DNA of 18,346 nucleotides from CAZTZL01 sp964537715 (GCA_964537715.1 CAZIAH010000084.1:1-18346); one strand, 5' to 3'; shown: positions 5,957-13,950, counted from the stretch's first letter. Notes: a model not told the origin generated them from the sequence alone. Numbers and translations are program-made.

Positions 5957-7657
5957 ATGGCTAGTAAGATACACATTCTTCCCGAATCCATGGTCAAGCG
6001 GATTGCCGCCGGTGAAGTGGTGGAAAGGCCGGCCTCCGTAGCCAAGGAATTGATCGAGAATGCACTCGATGCGGATGCGAAACAGATCGATCTGGTCGTC
6101 AAGGAAGCCGGCATCAAGCGCCTGCATGTGGTCGATGACGGAAACGGGATGAGCGAGGAGGATGCGCTCCTCTGTTCTTCACAACATGCCACGAGCAAAA
6201 TTTCGGCTCCGAAAGACCTTGAAATCATCCATACTTTCGGTTTTCGGGGAGAAGCCCTCTCCAGCATCAGTTCCGTGTCCCGCATGAAGATTGTGACCTG
6301 TCAGAACCAGAGCGGGGAGGGAACTCAGGTGGAAGTCGAGGGAGGTGTCATCCGGGAAGTACAGAAGGTCGCGGCAAAGCAAGGCACTTCCGTACTCGTC
6401 AAAGATCTTTTTTACAATGTTCCCGCGCGCAGAAAATTTCTCAAGTCACCTGTCACGGAACTCCGGAATGTCATTGCAGTGTTTCGCCGATTCGCCATTT
6501 CGCACGAACAGATCCATTTTTCTCTGACAATCGATGGTGAAAAATCCATGGATTTTTCCAAAGAAACCGAGGAGAACCGCATCCGCGAATTGCTCGGAGA
6601 AGAAAAGTTTTTGACTTTGATTCCGGTCACCGAACAGATGGGGGGCGTCGAAATCAAGGGATATGTCAGCCGTCCGGGGGAGGGACTCAAATCCCGATCG
6701 GATCAGTTTTTCTTTTTGAACGGACGTTATATCGTCAATAAAGTACTCTTGCACAGCGTTTTGTCTTCCTACGGACCACGTTTGAGCCGCAACGAATATC
6801 CAGTCTATGTTTTGTTTATTAAAATGGATCCTGCGCGTTTCGATGTCAATGTTCATCCGGCGAAAATGGAGGTGCGGTTCAGAGAGGAAAGAATCGTTCA
6901 CGACGCCCTTTACAGGGTAGTCCAGAACGCGTTCAAGACTTCCCATGTCATTCCTGAATTGAAGCTGGTACTCGGGAAAAAGGGAAGTCCGGTATCAAGT
7001 AAACAATATCGGGAAGATCATCAGCAGCTTACATTGGAGATGCAGCGACCGATTGTGGGTGAAGAGGTGATTCACTATACGAATGTGGGAAAAGAAATGC
7101 CAATTTTGACTCAACTTCACAACCGCTATATTCTTTCTCAGATCAAAAGCGGGCTCACGATCATCGATCAGCATGTGGCTCACGAACGTATTTTGTACGA
7201 GAAGGCTCTACAATCCAGAAAACTTCATTCGGGGCAGTCACAGCAACTGCTCTTTCCGCAAACCGTCGAGCTCAATGCCGAAGATTATCTCATTCTCACC
7301 GAAGTGCTGCCTTATTTGGAACGGATCGGTTTTGGGCTCAAGGAATTCGGAAAAAATGTCGTCATCATCGAGGCGGTTCCGGTGGATGTGCGTACGGGCC
7401 AGGAGCGGGAGCTGCTGTTGGAAATCCTCCGGGAATACAAAGATCTGAGGGTAAAGAATACCGACACCTGGGATGCCGTAGCCAGGGCATTCGCGTGCAA
7501 GTCTGCGATTAAATCCGGCGAAAAATTATCGCTTCAGGAAATGGCTTTTCTGATCGATCAGCTCTTCATGACGAAGGAGCCCTATTTTTGTCAGCACGGC
7601 CGGCCCATTATTGTGAATCTCTCGCTGGATGAGATCGATAAGAGGTTCGGACGCTGA
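5957..7657 (+). CDS. mutL: DNA mismatch repair protein MutL, endonuclease type
   Basis: 566 residues. The N-terminal GHKL ATPase has IAAGEVVERPASVAKELIEN (16-35, catalytic Glu31 and metal-binding Asn35), DDGNGM (60-65) and TFGFRGEALSSI (93-104). FNVHPAK-type residues lie at 297-303. The C-terminal dimerisation domain carries DQHVAHERILYE (404-415), which fits the MutL endonuclease motif DQHA(x)2E(x)4E with Ala to Val. It also has ACKSAIKSGEKL (513-524), CQHGRP (545-550) and a terminal FGR, the other metal-site motifs of nicking MutL. The protein should therefore nick the error strand itself, as in organisms without MutH. No clear ribosome site precedes the ATG, but MASKIHILP is the correct family start. 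mutS is not in the window. The stop overlaps miaA, a pairing also known from enterobacteria. Confidence 0.97.
   Translation: MASKIHILPESMVKRIAAGEVVERPASVAKELIENALDADAKQIDLVVKEAGIKRLHVVDDGNGMSEEDALLCSSQHATSKISAPKDLEIIHTFGFRGEALSSISSVSRMKIVTCQNQSGEGTQVEVEGGVIREVQKVAAKQGTSVLVKDLFYNVPARRKFLKSPVTELRNVIAVFRRFAISHEQIHFSLTIDGEKSMDFSKETEENRIRELLGEEKFLTLIPVTEQMGGVEIKGYVSRPGEGLKSRSDQFFFLNGRYIVNKVLLHSVLSSYGPRLSRNEYPVYVLFIKMDPARFDVNVHPAKMEVRFREERIVHDALYRVVQNAFKTSHVIPELKLVLGKKGSPVSSKQYREDHQQLTLEMQRPIVGEEVIHYTNVGKEMPILTQLHNRYILSQIKSGLTIIDQHVAHERILYEKALQSRKLHSGQSQQLLFPQTVELNAEDYLILTEVLPYLERIGFGLKEFGKNVVIIEAVPVDVRTGQERELLLEILREYKDLRVKNTDTWDAVARAFACKSAIKSGEKLSLQEMAFLIDQLFMTKEPYFCQHGRPIIVNLSLDEIDKRFGR
7641..7645 (+). 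promoter_or_regulatory. ribosome binding site for the CTG start of miaA
   Basis: AGAGG inside the end of mutL lies 8 bases before the CTG at 7654, a normal spacing. No ATG, GTG or TTG start exists at a workable position. Confidence 0.45.
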
Positions 7658-8595
7658 AAAAATCATCCAAGCCACACGTTCTTGTTATCGCCGGACCCAC
7701 GGCTTCGGGAAAGACGCGATTGTCCATTGAAATCGCAAAGATGGGGAACGGCGAAATCGTCTCTGCGGACTCCCGCCAAGTCTACCGTGATATGGAAATC
7801 GGGACGGCCAAGCCCACACAATTCGAAATGGAGGGTGTGCCGCATCACTGCATTGATATCAAAAATCCGGACGAAGCCTTCAGCGCTGGGGAATACGGAA
7901 AACTGGGGCGGCAGATCGTTTCCGAAATTCATTCGAGAAACCGTCTTCCCATCATTTGCGGCGGTTCGGGTTTGTACATCCGGGCTCTGGTGGATGGCAT
8001 GTTTTCGGAGGAAAGCCGGGATCCCGGACTCAGGAAAAAATTGAAAAAAGAAGCGGAAGAAAAAGGACTGGCCGTTCTGTATAAACGTTTGAAAAAGATC
8101 GATACGGAAGCGGCTGTAAAAATTCATCCGAACGACAGGAATCGGATTCTCCGTGCTATCGAGGTTTATGAAATTATCGGACAGCCCATCTCGGTTGTTC
8201 AAAGGGAAAACACCCATTCTGCCGGATTCTCACTGCACTTCTGGGGCCTGAAATGGCCGAGAGAGATTTTGTATCAAAGAATCAATCAGCGGGTCGATGC
8301 GATGCTCGAAAAAGGACTGGTCGAAGAAGTCAAGGAACTAAATGCGAAAGGATGGGGGCCGGAACTCAACGCCCTCGATTCTGTCGGATACAAGGAAATC
8401 TTCGCCTATCTTCGCGGTGAGATCGAGTATGAGGAAGCCGTCGAGCTGATCAAACGGAATACGCGGCGATTTGCCAAAAAACAGATGATCTGGTTTCGAA
8501 GGGACAGTCGCATTCATTGGATCGATATGGAAGAACCGGTGGACTGGTCAGAGATAGCCAAACGCATTCTTGCTGATTTAGAAAAGCAAATGTAA
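7654..8595 (+). CDS. miaA: tRNA dimethylallyltransferase MiaA, apparently starting at CTG
   Basis: 313 residues counted from CTG at 7654. Residues 9-21 are VLVIAGPTASGKT, the P-loop. Then SADSRQVYRDMEIGTAKP (38-54), VPHHCID (62-68), ICGGSGLYIRAL (101-112), ALDSVGYKEI (240-249) and RNTRRFAKKQMIWFRR (268-283), all MiaA hallmarks. The enzyme adds dimethylallyl to A37 of tRNAs reading UNN codons. The frame is closed by a TAA at 7639-7641, and between that stop and the P-loop there is no ATG, GTG or TTG. The first such codon is TTG at 7720, past the P-loop, which would destroy the enzyme. CTG at 7654 gives the normal N-terminal length and overlaps the mutL stop as CTGA, one base from the classic ATGA. 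Either a genuine CTG start or a single-base error. Confidence 0.93.
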   Translation: MKKSSKPHVLVIAGPTASGKTRLSIEIAKMGNGEIVSADSRQVYRDMEIGTAKPTQFEMEGVPHHCIDIKNPDEAFSAGEYGKLGRQIVSEIHSRNRLPIICGGSGLYIRALVDGMFSEESRDPGLRKKLKKEAEEKGLAVLYKRLKKIDTEAAVKIHPNDRNRILRAIEVYEIIGQPISVVQRENTHSAGFSLHFWGLKWPREILYQRINQRVDAMLEKGLVEEVKELNAKGWGPELNALDSVGYKEIFAYLRGEIEYEEAVELIKRNTRRFAKKQMIWFRRDSRIHWIDMEEPVDWSEIAKRILADLEKQM

Positions 8596-8681
8596 GTTGT
8601 TTATTATTTCCGAAGATTTTTTAGTTACTTGTAGATTAAACCAGCGTTGCACAGTACTTAAATACACAATAATGACAGGAA

Positions 8682-9656
8682 ATGCAATTGCGAAAATTAG
8701 TACTTTTAATAAGCTTTGTTTTTTTATTTACTGATGGTTATAATCAGAAAAATGATAAAGCAAAAATAGAATATGAGAAGAAAACATTTTTATACAAAAT
8801 AATCGGTCAAGATTCAATACAATCCGATTTTTATAGAATTTCAAATGATAAGACAGTCCGTCCTGTAATTGTTTGGATACATGGTGGGGCTTTAATTTGG
8901 GGTAGCCGTAATAGCTTACCTAAAGAACAATTGGAATTTTATTTAAATGCAGGGTATTCGGTATTATCCATTGACTATCGATTGGCTCCTGAGACCAAGT
9001 TAGCCGAAATAACCGAAGATATTAAAGATGCAATTAAATGGGTTCGAAATAATGACACAAAATTACAAATAGATCCCAAAAAAATATTTGTTATAGGGCA
9101 TTCAGCCGGAGGATATCTGGCTTTAATGACCGGTTACAATCTCGATAATCCCCCACGAGCGATTATTTCATTTTACGGCTATGGTGATATACAAAGTAAA
9201 TGGTGTAATCAGCCAGATTCTTTTTATATAAATTGGGGGTTAATATCTAAAGAAAAAGCTTTTAGTCAAGTTCAAGATTCTCCCATAACCAATGCATCCA
9301 GCAAAGAGCGTTTTGACTTATATTTATACACTCGTCAACAAGGAATCTGGGCTAACATTATTAGTGGTCATGACCCACTAAAGGAACCAGAATATTTCGA
9401 TCGGTCCTGTCCAATTAAAAATATTACTGGCAGTTTTCCACCCGTATTACTTGTCCATGGTGATAAAGATACAGATGTGCCTTTCGAACAATCAGTATTA
9501 ATGGATGAAGAATTGAGTAATAAAAATATTAATCATCAGTTTATCAAGATGACTGGATTTGATCATGCTTTTGATAAATTTGAAGGAGGCTTTGAAAATA
9601 TTCAGATAAAGAACGCTTTTAATTTGATAACAAAATTCATGGATAAGTATAAATAA
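8682..9656 (+). CDS. secreted alpha/beta hydrolase (esterase/lipase, HSL-like)
   Basis: 324 residues. Residues 1-20 are a likely signal peptide (LVLLISFVFLF). The oxyanion-hole segment is HGGALIWGS (67-75), the nucleophile elbow GHSAGG (139-144, Ser141), the acid HGDKDTDVP (259-267, probably Asp263) and the base DHAFD (294-298, His295): a complete triad. SIDYRLAPE (96-104) is typical of the hormone-sensitive-lipase/carboxylesterase branch. Substrate unknown; it should hydrolyse a small ester outside the cytoplasm. The gene is clearly richer in A+T than its neighbours and uses AAA, ATA and TTA heavily, which suggests transfer, perhaps from a Bacteroidota-like source. AGGA sits only 1 base from the ATG, so a TTG start at 8688 (7-base spacing) is an alternative. 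No operon partner is evident. Confidence 0.88.
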   Translation: MQLRKLVLLISFVFLFTDGYNQKNDKAKIEYEKKTFLYKIIGQDSIQSDFYRISNDKTVRPVIVWIHGGALIWGSRNSLPKEQLEFYLNAGYSVLSIDYRLAPETKLAEITEDIKDAIKWVRNNDTKLQIDPKKIFVIGHSAGGYLALMTGYNLDNPPRAIISFYGYGDIQSKWCNQPDSFYINWGLISKEKAFSQVQDSPITNASSKERFDLYLYTRQQGIWANIISGHDPLKEPEYFDRSCPIKNITGSFPPVLLVHGDKDTDVPFEQSVLMDEELSNKNINHQFIKMTGFDHAFDKFEGGFENIQIKNAFNLITKFMDKYK

Positions 9657-9760
9657 ACAGTATGTAACAATAGTTTACTGTGGATCGTTAAAACGGAATC
9701 GTAAAGAAAACTTTGATTTTTTGATTTGCAAGTAGCAATGAAAAAATAAAGGGGGTATTA

Positions 9761-10753
9761 ATGGCATATATTCCTGCAGAGAATCGATATGAAAAGATGC
9801 AGTACAATCCCTGCGGCCACAGCGGTCTGAAACTGCCAGCAATTTCATTGGGACTCTGGCACAATTTCGGACGTGTCGATAAATACGATAACAGCCGTAA
9901 GATTCTGCAAAAGGCATTCGATCTGGGCATCACCCATTTCGATCTGGCCAACAATTATGGTCCCCCTCCCGGATCCGCGGAAGAAATTTTCGGCCGGGCA
10001 TTGAAAGACGATCTGGCCGGTTTCAGAGACGAAATGATCATTTCCACAAAAGCGGGGTATGAAATGTGGCCCGGCCCCTACGGAGACGGGGGATCGCGAA
10101 AATATCTACTCGCCAGCCTCGATCAGAGTCTGAAAAGGATGAGGCTCGATTACGTGGATATTTTTTATTCCCACTGTTACGATGCGGAAACCCCTTTGGA
10201 AGAGACCCTGTCGGCGCTTCATCAGGCTGTGCAAAGCGGAAAGGCGCTGTACGCCGGTATTTCGAATTATTCCCCCGAAAAGACGCTTGAAGCGATCCGC
10301 ATCCTGAAGAATTTAGGAACACCCTGTCTTATCCATCAATTTAAATATTCCCTGTTTCATCGAGAGCCGGAAGCCGGGTTGCTCTCCGTGCTGAAAGAGA
10401 ACGGCATCGGCAGCATTGCCTTTTCTCCTCTGGCGCAGGGTTTGCTGACCGATCGATATTTGAACGGTATTCCCAAAGATTCCCGTGCCGCAAAACCCCA
10501 CGGTTTTTTACAAAGGGAGGAAATTACCGAGGACAAGCTCCGCATCATCGGAAAGCTCAACGACATTGCCCAGAAGAGAAAACAGTCTCTTGCCCAAATG
10601 GCTTTGGCCTGGGTGCTCAAATATTCCAAAATTACCTCTGTTCTAGTCGGTGTCAGTTCTGTGGAACAGCTTGAAACCAATGTCCGTACGCTTGAGAATC
10701 TTCAATTCCACGTGGATGAACTTTCCGAGATCGAAGAGATGTTCAAAGAATGA
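9761..10753 (+). CDS. aldo/keto reductase of the YghZ/Gpr type
   Basis: 330 residues, all in the TIM-barrel aldo/keto reductase fold. The catalytic tetrad is visible as Asp61 (HFDLANNYG), Tyr66, Lys97 (ISTKAGY) and His138 (FYSHCYD). Long stretches match E. coli YghZ, which reduces L-glyceraldehyde 3-phosphate and methylglyoxal with NADPH: SGLKLPAISLGLWHNFG, DLANNYGPPPGSAEE, MWPGPYGDGGSRKYLLASLD and FSPLAQGLLTDRYLNGIP. It is about 16 residues shorter than the enterobacterial protein, at the C-terminus. It is also related to the Kv-channel beta subunit group. GGGGG lies 5 bases before the ATG. Role probably detoxification of reactive aldehydes; substrate not provable from sequence. It stands alone, 104 bases after the AT-rich hydrolase. 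Confidence 0.93.
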   Translation: MAYIPAENRYEKMQYNPCGHSGLKLPAISLGLWHNFGRVDKYDNSRKILQKAFDLGITHFDLANNYGPPPGSAEEIFGRALKDDLAGFRDEMIISTKAGYEMWPGPYGDGGSRKYLLASLDQSLKRMRLDYVDIFYSHCYDAETPLEETLSALHQAVQSGKALYAGISNYSPEKTLEAIRILKNLGTPCLIHQFKYSLFHREPEAGLLSVLKENGIGSIAFSPLAQGLLTDRYLNGIPKDSRAAKPHGFLQREEITEDKLRIIGKLNDIAQKRKQSLAQMALAWVLKYSKITSVLVGVSSVEQLETNVRTLENLQFHVDELSEIEEMFKE

Positions 10754-10821
10754 ACGCAAACCTGTCTTAACATTTTAATTATTCTGAGATTCAGGGACAA
10801 GCGGAATGACAAGATTTCATT

Positions 10822-11631
10822 ATGCCTGAACTGCCGGAAATTGTCGTGATTGCAAAACAGATGGACCGGACCCTTCGGGGAAAGGAAGTGGAATCGATCT
10901 CCATCGCACAGCCCAAATGCGGCAACCGCCCAGTCCAGGATTACTTGAAATATCTCCCCGGACGAAAGGTCGAACGTGTTTTCCCTTTGGGGAAATGGAT
11001 CGAAATCGTGCTGGATCAACAAACGCGATTCCTGATCAGTCTCGGTATGGGAGGAGAGATTTGTTATTTCAAAAAGTCACAGACACCGCCGGAGAAGAGC
11101 CGTTTGATCGTCCGGTTTTCCGACAGAACGGGATTTTATGTGACGCTCTGGTGGTTCGGCTATTTTCATCTTGTTCTCAAAGACGAATCCCATCCCATGA
11201 CCGAACCACTTGGACCGGATCCGCTGAAACTTTCCGAAGAAGCGTTTCTGTCCCTTCTGGCAAAGAAACGAGGGAATATCAAGTCCTTCCTCCTGAATCA
11301 AAAACGAATTCGCGGCATCGGCAATTTTTATATTCAGGAGATCCTGTTCCGAGCCGGAATACACCCGCTTCGTGAAATCGGTTCGATCGAGGAAAATAAA
11401 AAGCGCGATCTCTATCGTGCGATCCGTAAGGTACTGGAAGAATCGATCTCATTAGGTTCGAGCAGTTACGAGTTTGATTTTTTTGGAGAGAAGGGAGAAT
11501 ACGGTCTCGACCGCATGTCCGTTGGTTATCAGGAAGACAAGTCCTGTCCGAGTTGTGGCACAAAAATCAAAAAGATCAAAACCGGTTCCACATCCCAGTT
11601 CATTTGTCCCCAATGCCAGATCCTGGCATAA
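10822..11631 (+). CDS. Fpg/Nei-family DNA glycosylase, atypical subgroup
   Basis: 269 residues. It begins MPELPE: Pro2 is the Schiff-base nucleophile and Glu3 and Glu6 are conserved. GKWI puts the catalytic lysine at 58. LGMGG carries the void-filling Met76. The helix-two-turn-helix is at about 150-182 with GIGNFY (Asn168). The zinc finger is Cys242-x2-Cys245-x16-Cys262-x2-Cys265. Two arginines usual in Fpg are missing: the void-filling Arg is replaced by Trp (LWWFGYF, 109-115), and the zinc-finger beta-turn Arg by Thr (TGSTSQFIC). It should excise oxidised bases with AP-lyase activity, but lesion choice may differ from MutM. I recall Firmicutes proteins with the same WWFGY segment. The start is fixed by Pro2; no good ribosome site is seen. 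Confidence 0.88.
   Translation: MPELPEIVVIAKQMDRTLRGKEVESISIAQPKCGNRPVQDYLKYLPGRKVERVFPLGKWIEIVLDQQTRFLISLGMGGEICYFKKSQTPPEKSRLIVRFSDRTGFYVTLWWFGYFHLVLKDESHPMTEPLGPDPLKLSEEAFLSLLAKKRGNIKSFLLNQKRIRGIGNFYIQEILFRAGIHPLREIGSIEENKKRDLYRAIRKVLEESISLGSSSYEFDFFGEKGEYGLDRMSVGYQEDKSCPSCGTKIKKIKTGSTSQFICPQCQILA
11613..11629 (+). terminator. weak terminator-like hairpin at the glycosylase stop
   Basis: ATGCCAG and CTGGCAT form a perfect 7-base stem around ATC, spanning the last codons and the first base of the stop. The nearest T-rich run (CCTTTTTCATCTTTT) begins about 15 bases later, so it may be only a chance hairpin. Confidence 0.3.
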
Positions 11632-11747
11632 GAAACATGTCAACCTTTTTCATCTTTTAGACATCCAATAAATATAGAAATCCGATAAACTTTTTAAATG
11701 GATTTCCGTATGTTACCTGTGGTCCTAATCAATGAAAGGAGTGCTCT

Positions 11748-12683
11748 ATGTACGTGAAAAAAATCTGGAGTCTGTGGTTTGTCTTTATCTTGCTCTTTGC
11801 TGTTCAGGTATTTGGGAAAATTGATGGCGATATGAAACGGTCTTTTTCAGTAAAAAAAGGTGGGAAGTTGACACTGAAAACGGATATTGGTTCGATCGAT
11901 GTGAAAACCCAGAACAGCGATCAGGTTGAGATCGAGATCGATTTCAAAAGTTCCAACAGTCGAAAATTGAAAGAATTTTATGATGATTTCGATGTGAAAT
12001 TTAATCAGGACGGCAAAGATGTTTATGTCTATGCAGAATATGACCGGGATGTATGGAATTTCTGGGATTCGATCGGAAAAAACATCCGAGTCCATTTTTA
12101 TATCACCGTGCCCAAACAATACCATCTCGATCTGTCCACGGCGGGAGGTTCTGTTTCGGTAAGCGATCTGGAAGGTGAAGTAGAAGCCAATACATCCGGC
12201 GGCAGTCTCAATTTCGGATCGATTCAAGGGCCAATTACGGGAAATACATCCGGCGGCAGTGTTACCGTGGAATCGTGCGACGGGCGCGTGGACGTAAAGA
12301 CATCGGGAGGAAGTATTCGTCTCGGACAAGTTAAGGGAAATATTTATGCAAGGACCTCGGGCGGGAGTATTCATGTTGATGAGGTCAAAGGTTCCATCGA
12401 TGCGGCTACCTCGGGTGGTCCGGTGTATGCGATGATCAGCGAACAGCCCGTGGAAGATTGCCAACTTCGGACTTCGGGCGGCGGTATCACCGTTGTTTTG
12501 GCTGACAATATCAAATTCGATGTCGATGCCAAAACGAGCGGCGGAGGGATCAAGACGGATCACCCGATTACTTTACAGGGTGAAATTAGTTCGAATGTCA
12601 TCCGCGGGAAGGTGAACGGAGGCGGTCCTCTCATTTTCTTGAGAACTTCCGGAGGAGGAATTCATCTCAAAATGAAGGAGTAG
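11748..12683 (+). CDS. secreted DUF4097 beta-solenoid protein
   Basis: 311 residues. Residues 4-23 are a signal peptide (WFVFILLFAVQVFG). Residues 30-125 are a beta-rich lead-in (LTLKTDIGSIDVKT). From 131 the sequence is a repeat with TSGGS-like turns starting at residues 131, 149, 167, 185, 203 and 221, exactly 18 residues apart, then 242, 263 and 300 with a degenerate NGGG turn at 290. This is the pattern of DUF4097 (putative auto-transporter-like adhesin head), predicted as a right-handed beta-solenoid. Such proteins often sit beside ECF sigma or PspC-type regulators, but this one stands alone. Function unknown; a structural or adhesive envelope role is inferred. AAGGAGTG lies about 7 bases before the ATG. 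Confidence 0.85.
   Translation: MYVKKIWSLWFVFILLFAVQVFGKIDGDMKRSFSVKKGGKLTLKTDIGSIDVKTQNSDQVEIEIDFKSSNSRKLKEFYDDFDVKFNQDGKDVYVYAEYDRDVWNFWDSIGKNIRVHFYITVPKQYHLDLSTAGGSVSVSDLEGEVEANTSGGSLNFGSIQGPITGNTSGGSVTVESCDGRVDVKTSGGSIRLGQVKGNIYARTSGGSIHVDEVKGSIDAATSGGPVYAMISEQPVEDCQLRTSGGGITVVLADNIKFDVDAKTSGGGIKTDHPITLQGEISSNVIRGKVNGGGPLIFLRTSGGGIHLKMKE
12138..12461 (+). repeat. in-gene 54-base repeat (six units)
   Basis: Codons for the TSGG turns start at 12138, 12192, 12246, 12300, 12354 and 12408, a strict 54-base period. DNA identity between units is moderate (ACATCCGGCGGCAGT against ACATCGGGAGGAAGT), so the repeat is old and kept at protein level. Confidence 0.8.
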
Positions 12684-12700
12684 TGACTCCGTTTATTTTT
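12677..12700 (+). terminator. candidate intrinsic terminator overlapping the DUF4097 stop codon
   Basis: GGAGT (12677-12681) and ACTCC (12686-12690) form a 5-base stem with an AGTG loop, followed by GTTTATTTTT. The stem includes the TAG stop, which is unusual because terminating ribosomes would cover it. Confidence 0.4.
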
Positions 12701-12730
12701 CTTGAAAACCATTTGAATATTTTGTATTTT

Positions 12731-12904
12731 TAACCCGTTGTGTGTCATACAGGTTAGTGCAGAAAAAGGTAAATTTTGTAATCTCATGATGAAGGAACAT
12801 TCTCTGTTTTGGTGAATCTATTTCAGAGATGACAAAAATGAGATTTAGCTTCCCTTCTACAAAATGATCCTTTTTGGTATTATTGAATTTTGCACAGCGG
12901 GTTA
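12731..12904. repeat. 174-base imperfect palindrome (MITE-like or structured RNA)
   Basis: Four nested arm pairs share one centre. TAACCCGTTGTG (12731-12742) pairs with CACAGCGGGTTA (12893-12904), one mismatch. AAAAAGGTAAATTTTGTA (12763-12780) pairs with TACAAAATGATCCTTTTT (12858-12875), three mismatches. AATCTCAT (12780-12787) pairs with ATGAGATT (12838-12845). TCTCTG (12801-12806) pairs with CAGAGA (12824-12829). It has no coding frame of its own. TTTT-rich flanks prevent a reliable target-site duplication call. It fills most of the gap between the DUF4097 gene and the UPF0104 gene. Confidence 0.7.
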
Positions 12905-12968
12905 TTTTATGTCAATTTTGAAATGATAATTACAGATTGAAAAGATGTTTATTAAAAGATAAATTCCT

Positions 12969-13919
12969 ATGTGGCTTAAAAATAAATGGATCGTTCTTTT
13001 TTTGAAATTGGCAATCACAGTGGTTGTCATGCTGCTTGTTGTGGAAAGGGTCAATTTTAAAGAGATTGACTCGGCATTTCGGAATCCGCAAAATCCCTTG
13101 TTTATTGTTTTGGCTGTGATTCTGCTCTTCCCGAATCTTTTTATCCAGTGGTACCGATGGCATTTTCTTCTGAAGCTGCTTCAAAAAGATGTTCCAGTTT
13201 CCGAATCGATCAGCTCGTTCTTTGGGGGACAGGTGGTCGGATTTGTCACACCCGGACGAATCGGTGAATTGGGGCGTTCTCTCTTTTTAAAACAGATCGA
13301 CCGGTTTCAGGCAATCGGACTTTTGATTATCGATAAATTTTATGCATTCCTTCTCATCCTGGCCGGAGGATTGTGGGGAATCATCCTGCTGATCTGTTAT
13401 CTTTTCAATTATTCGACCTTCATTATGATTCCTTTGGCTACGGCAGGGGTAATTATAGGATTGGCGTGCATCATTATCGGTCTCCATCCCGGGTGGATAC
13501 GCACGTTTCTCTATCACATTTCGATTTTTCTGCCTGCCCGGGACAAGCTGAGACAACTCATCAGCTGCATGGATCAATTCACGAGAATGGAAGCAAGAAA
13601 GTTCTTTATTTATACGATCCTATTTTATTGTATATTTATCGTCCAATTCTGTTTGCTGGCGTTTGCATTCCAAAAAACTTCCTGGACCACTGCCTTGACG
13701 GCAACGACAGCGACCATTCTGGCAAAAACCCTGCTGCCCGTTTCTATCGCAGATCTGGGAATCCGGGAAGGAGCTTCCGTCTTTTTCTTTTTGAAATTTC
13801 ATGTCGAGAAAGTGACCGCATTCAACAGCTCGATTCTTCTTTTCGCGATTAACATTTTGATTCCAACCTTTATCGGTTTGTTTTTTCTGCCCAGACTGAC
13901 CTGGAAAAACACCCAATAG
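12969..13919 (+). CDS. flippase-like UPF0104/AglD (YbhN) family membrane protein
   Basis: 316 residues and very hydrophobic, with membrane segments near 8-25, 44-61, 116-145 (probably two short or one long), 151-172, 211-234, 245-262 and 285-307. TPGRIGELGR (94-103) and LPVSIADLGIREG (256-268) are the two signature segments of the lysylphosphatidylglycerol synthase transmembrane region family. The soluble GNAT-like lysyl-transferase part of MprF is absent, so it is a stand-alone flippase-like domain, commonly found beside glycosyltransferases. A role in moving a lipid-linked sugar or aminoacyl lipid is inferred, and the GT4-GT9 pair about 1 kb downstream fits. No clear ribosome site precedes the ATG. 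Confidence 0.85.
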   Translation: MWLKNKWIVLFLKLAITVVVMLLVVERVNFKEIDSAFRNPQNPLFIVLAVILLFPNLFIQWYRWHFLLKLLQKDVPVSESISSFFGGQVVGFVTPGRIGELGRSLFLKQIDRFQAIGLLIIDKFYAFLLILAGGLWGIILLICYLFNYSTFIMIPLATAGVIIGLACIIIGLHPGWIRTFLYHISIFLPARDKLRQLISCMDQFTRMEARKFFIYTILFYCIFIVQFCLLAFAFQKTSWTTALTATTATILAKTLLPVSIADLGIREGASVFFFLKFHVEKVTAFNSSILLFAINILIPTFIGLFFLPRLTWKNTQ

Positions 13920-13950
13920 AAAAACTTTGGAACTCCCAGAAGTATCATGC

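Noticed and set aside
7720..8595. MiaA starting at TTG 7720
   Set aside because: This would remove the P-loop GPTASGKT, which is encoded in frame just upstream.
9657..9681. ACAGTA/TACTGT hairpin after the hydrolase stop
   Set aside because: The stem is only 6 bases, AT-rich and without a T-tract; not a credible terminator.
11677..11706. GAAATCC/GGATTTC inverted pair in the DUF4097 leader
   Set aside because: Seven bases with a 16-base loop, common in sequence of this composition.
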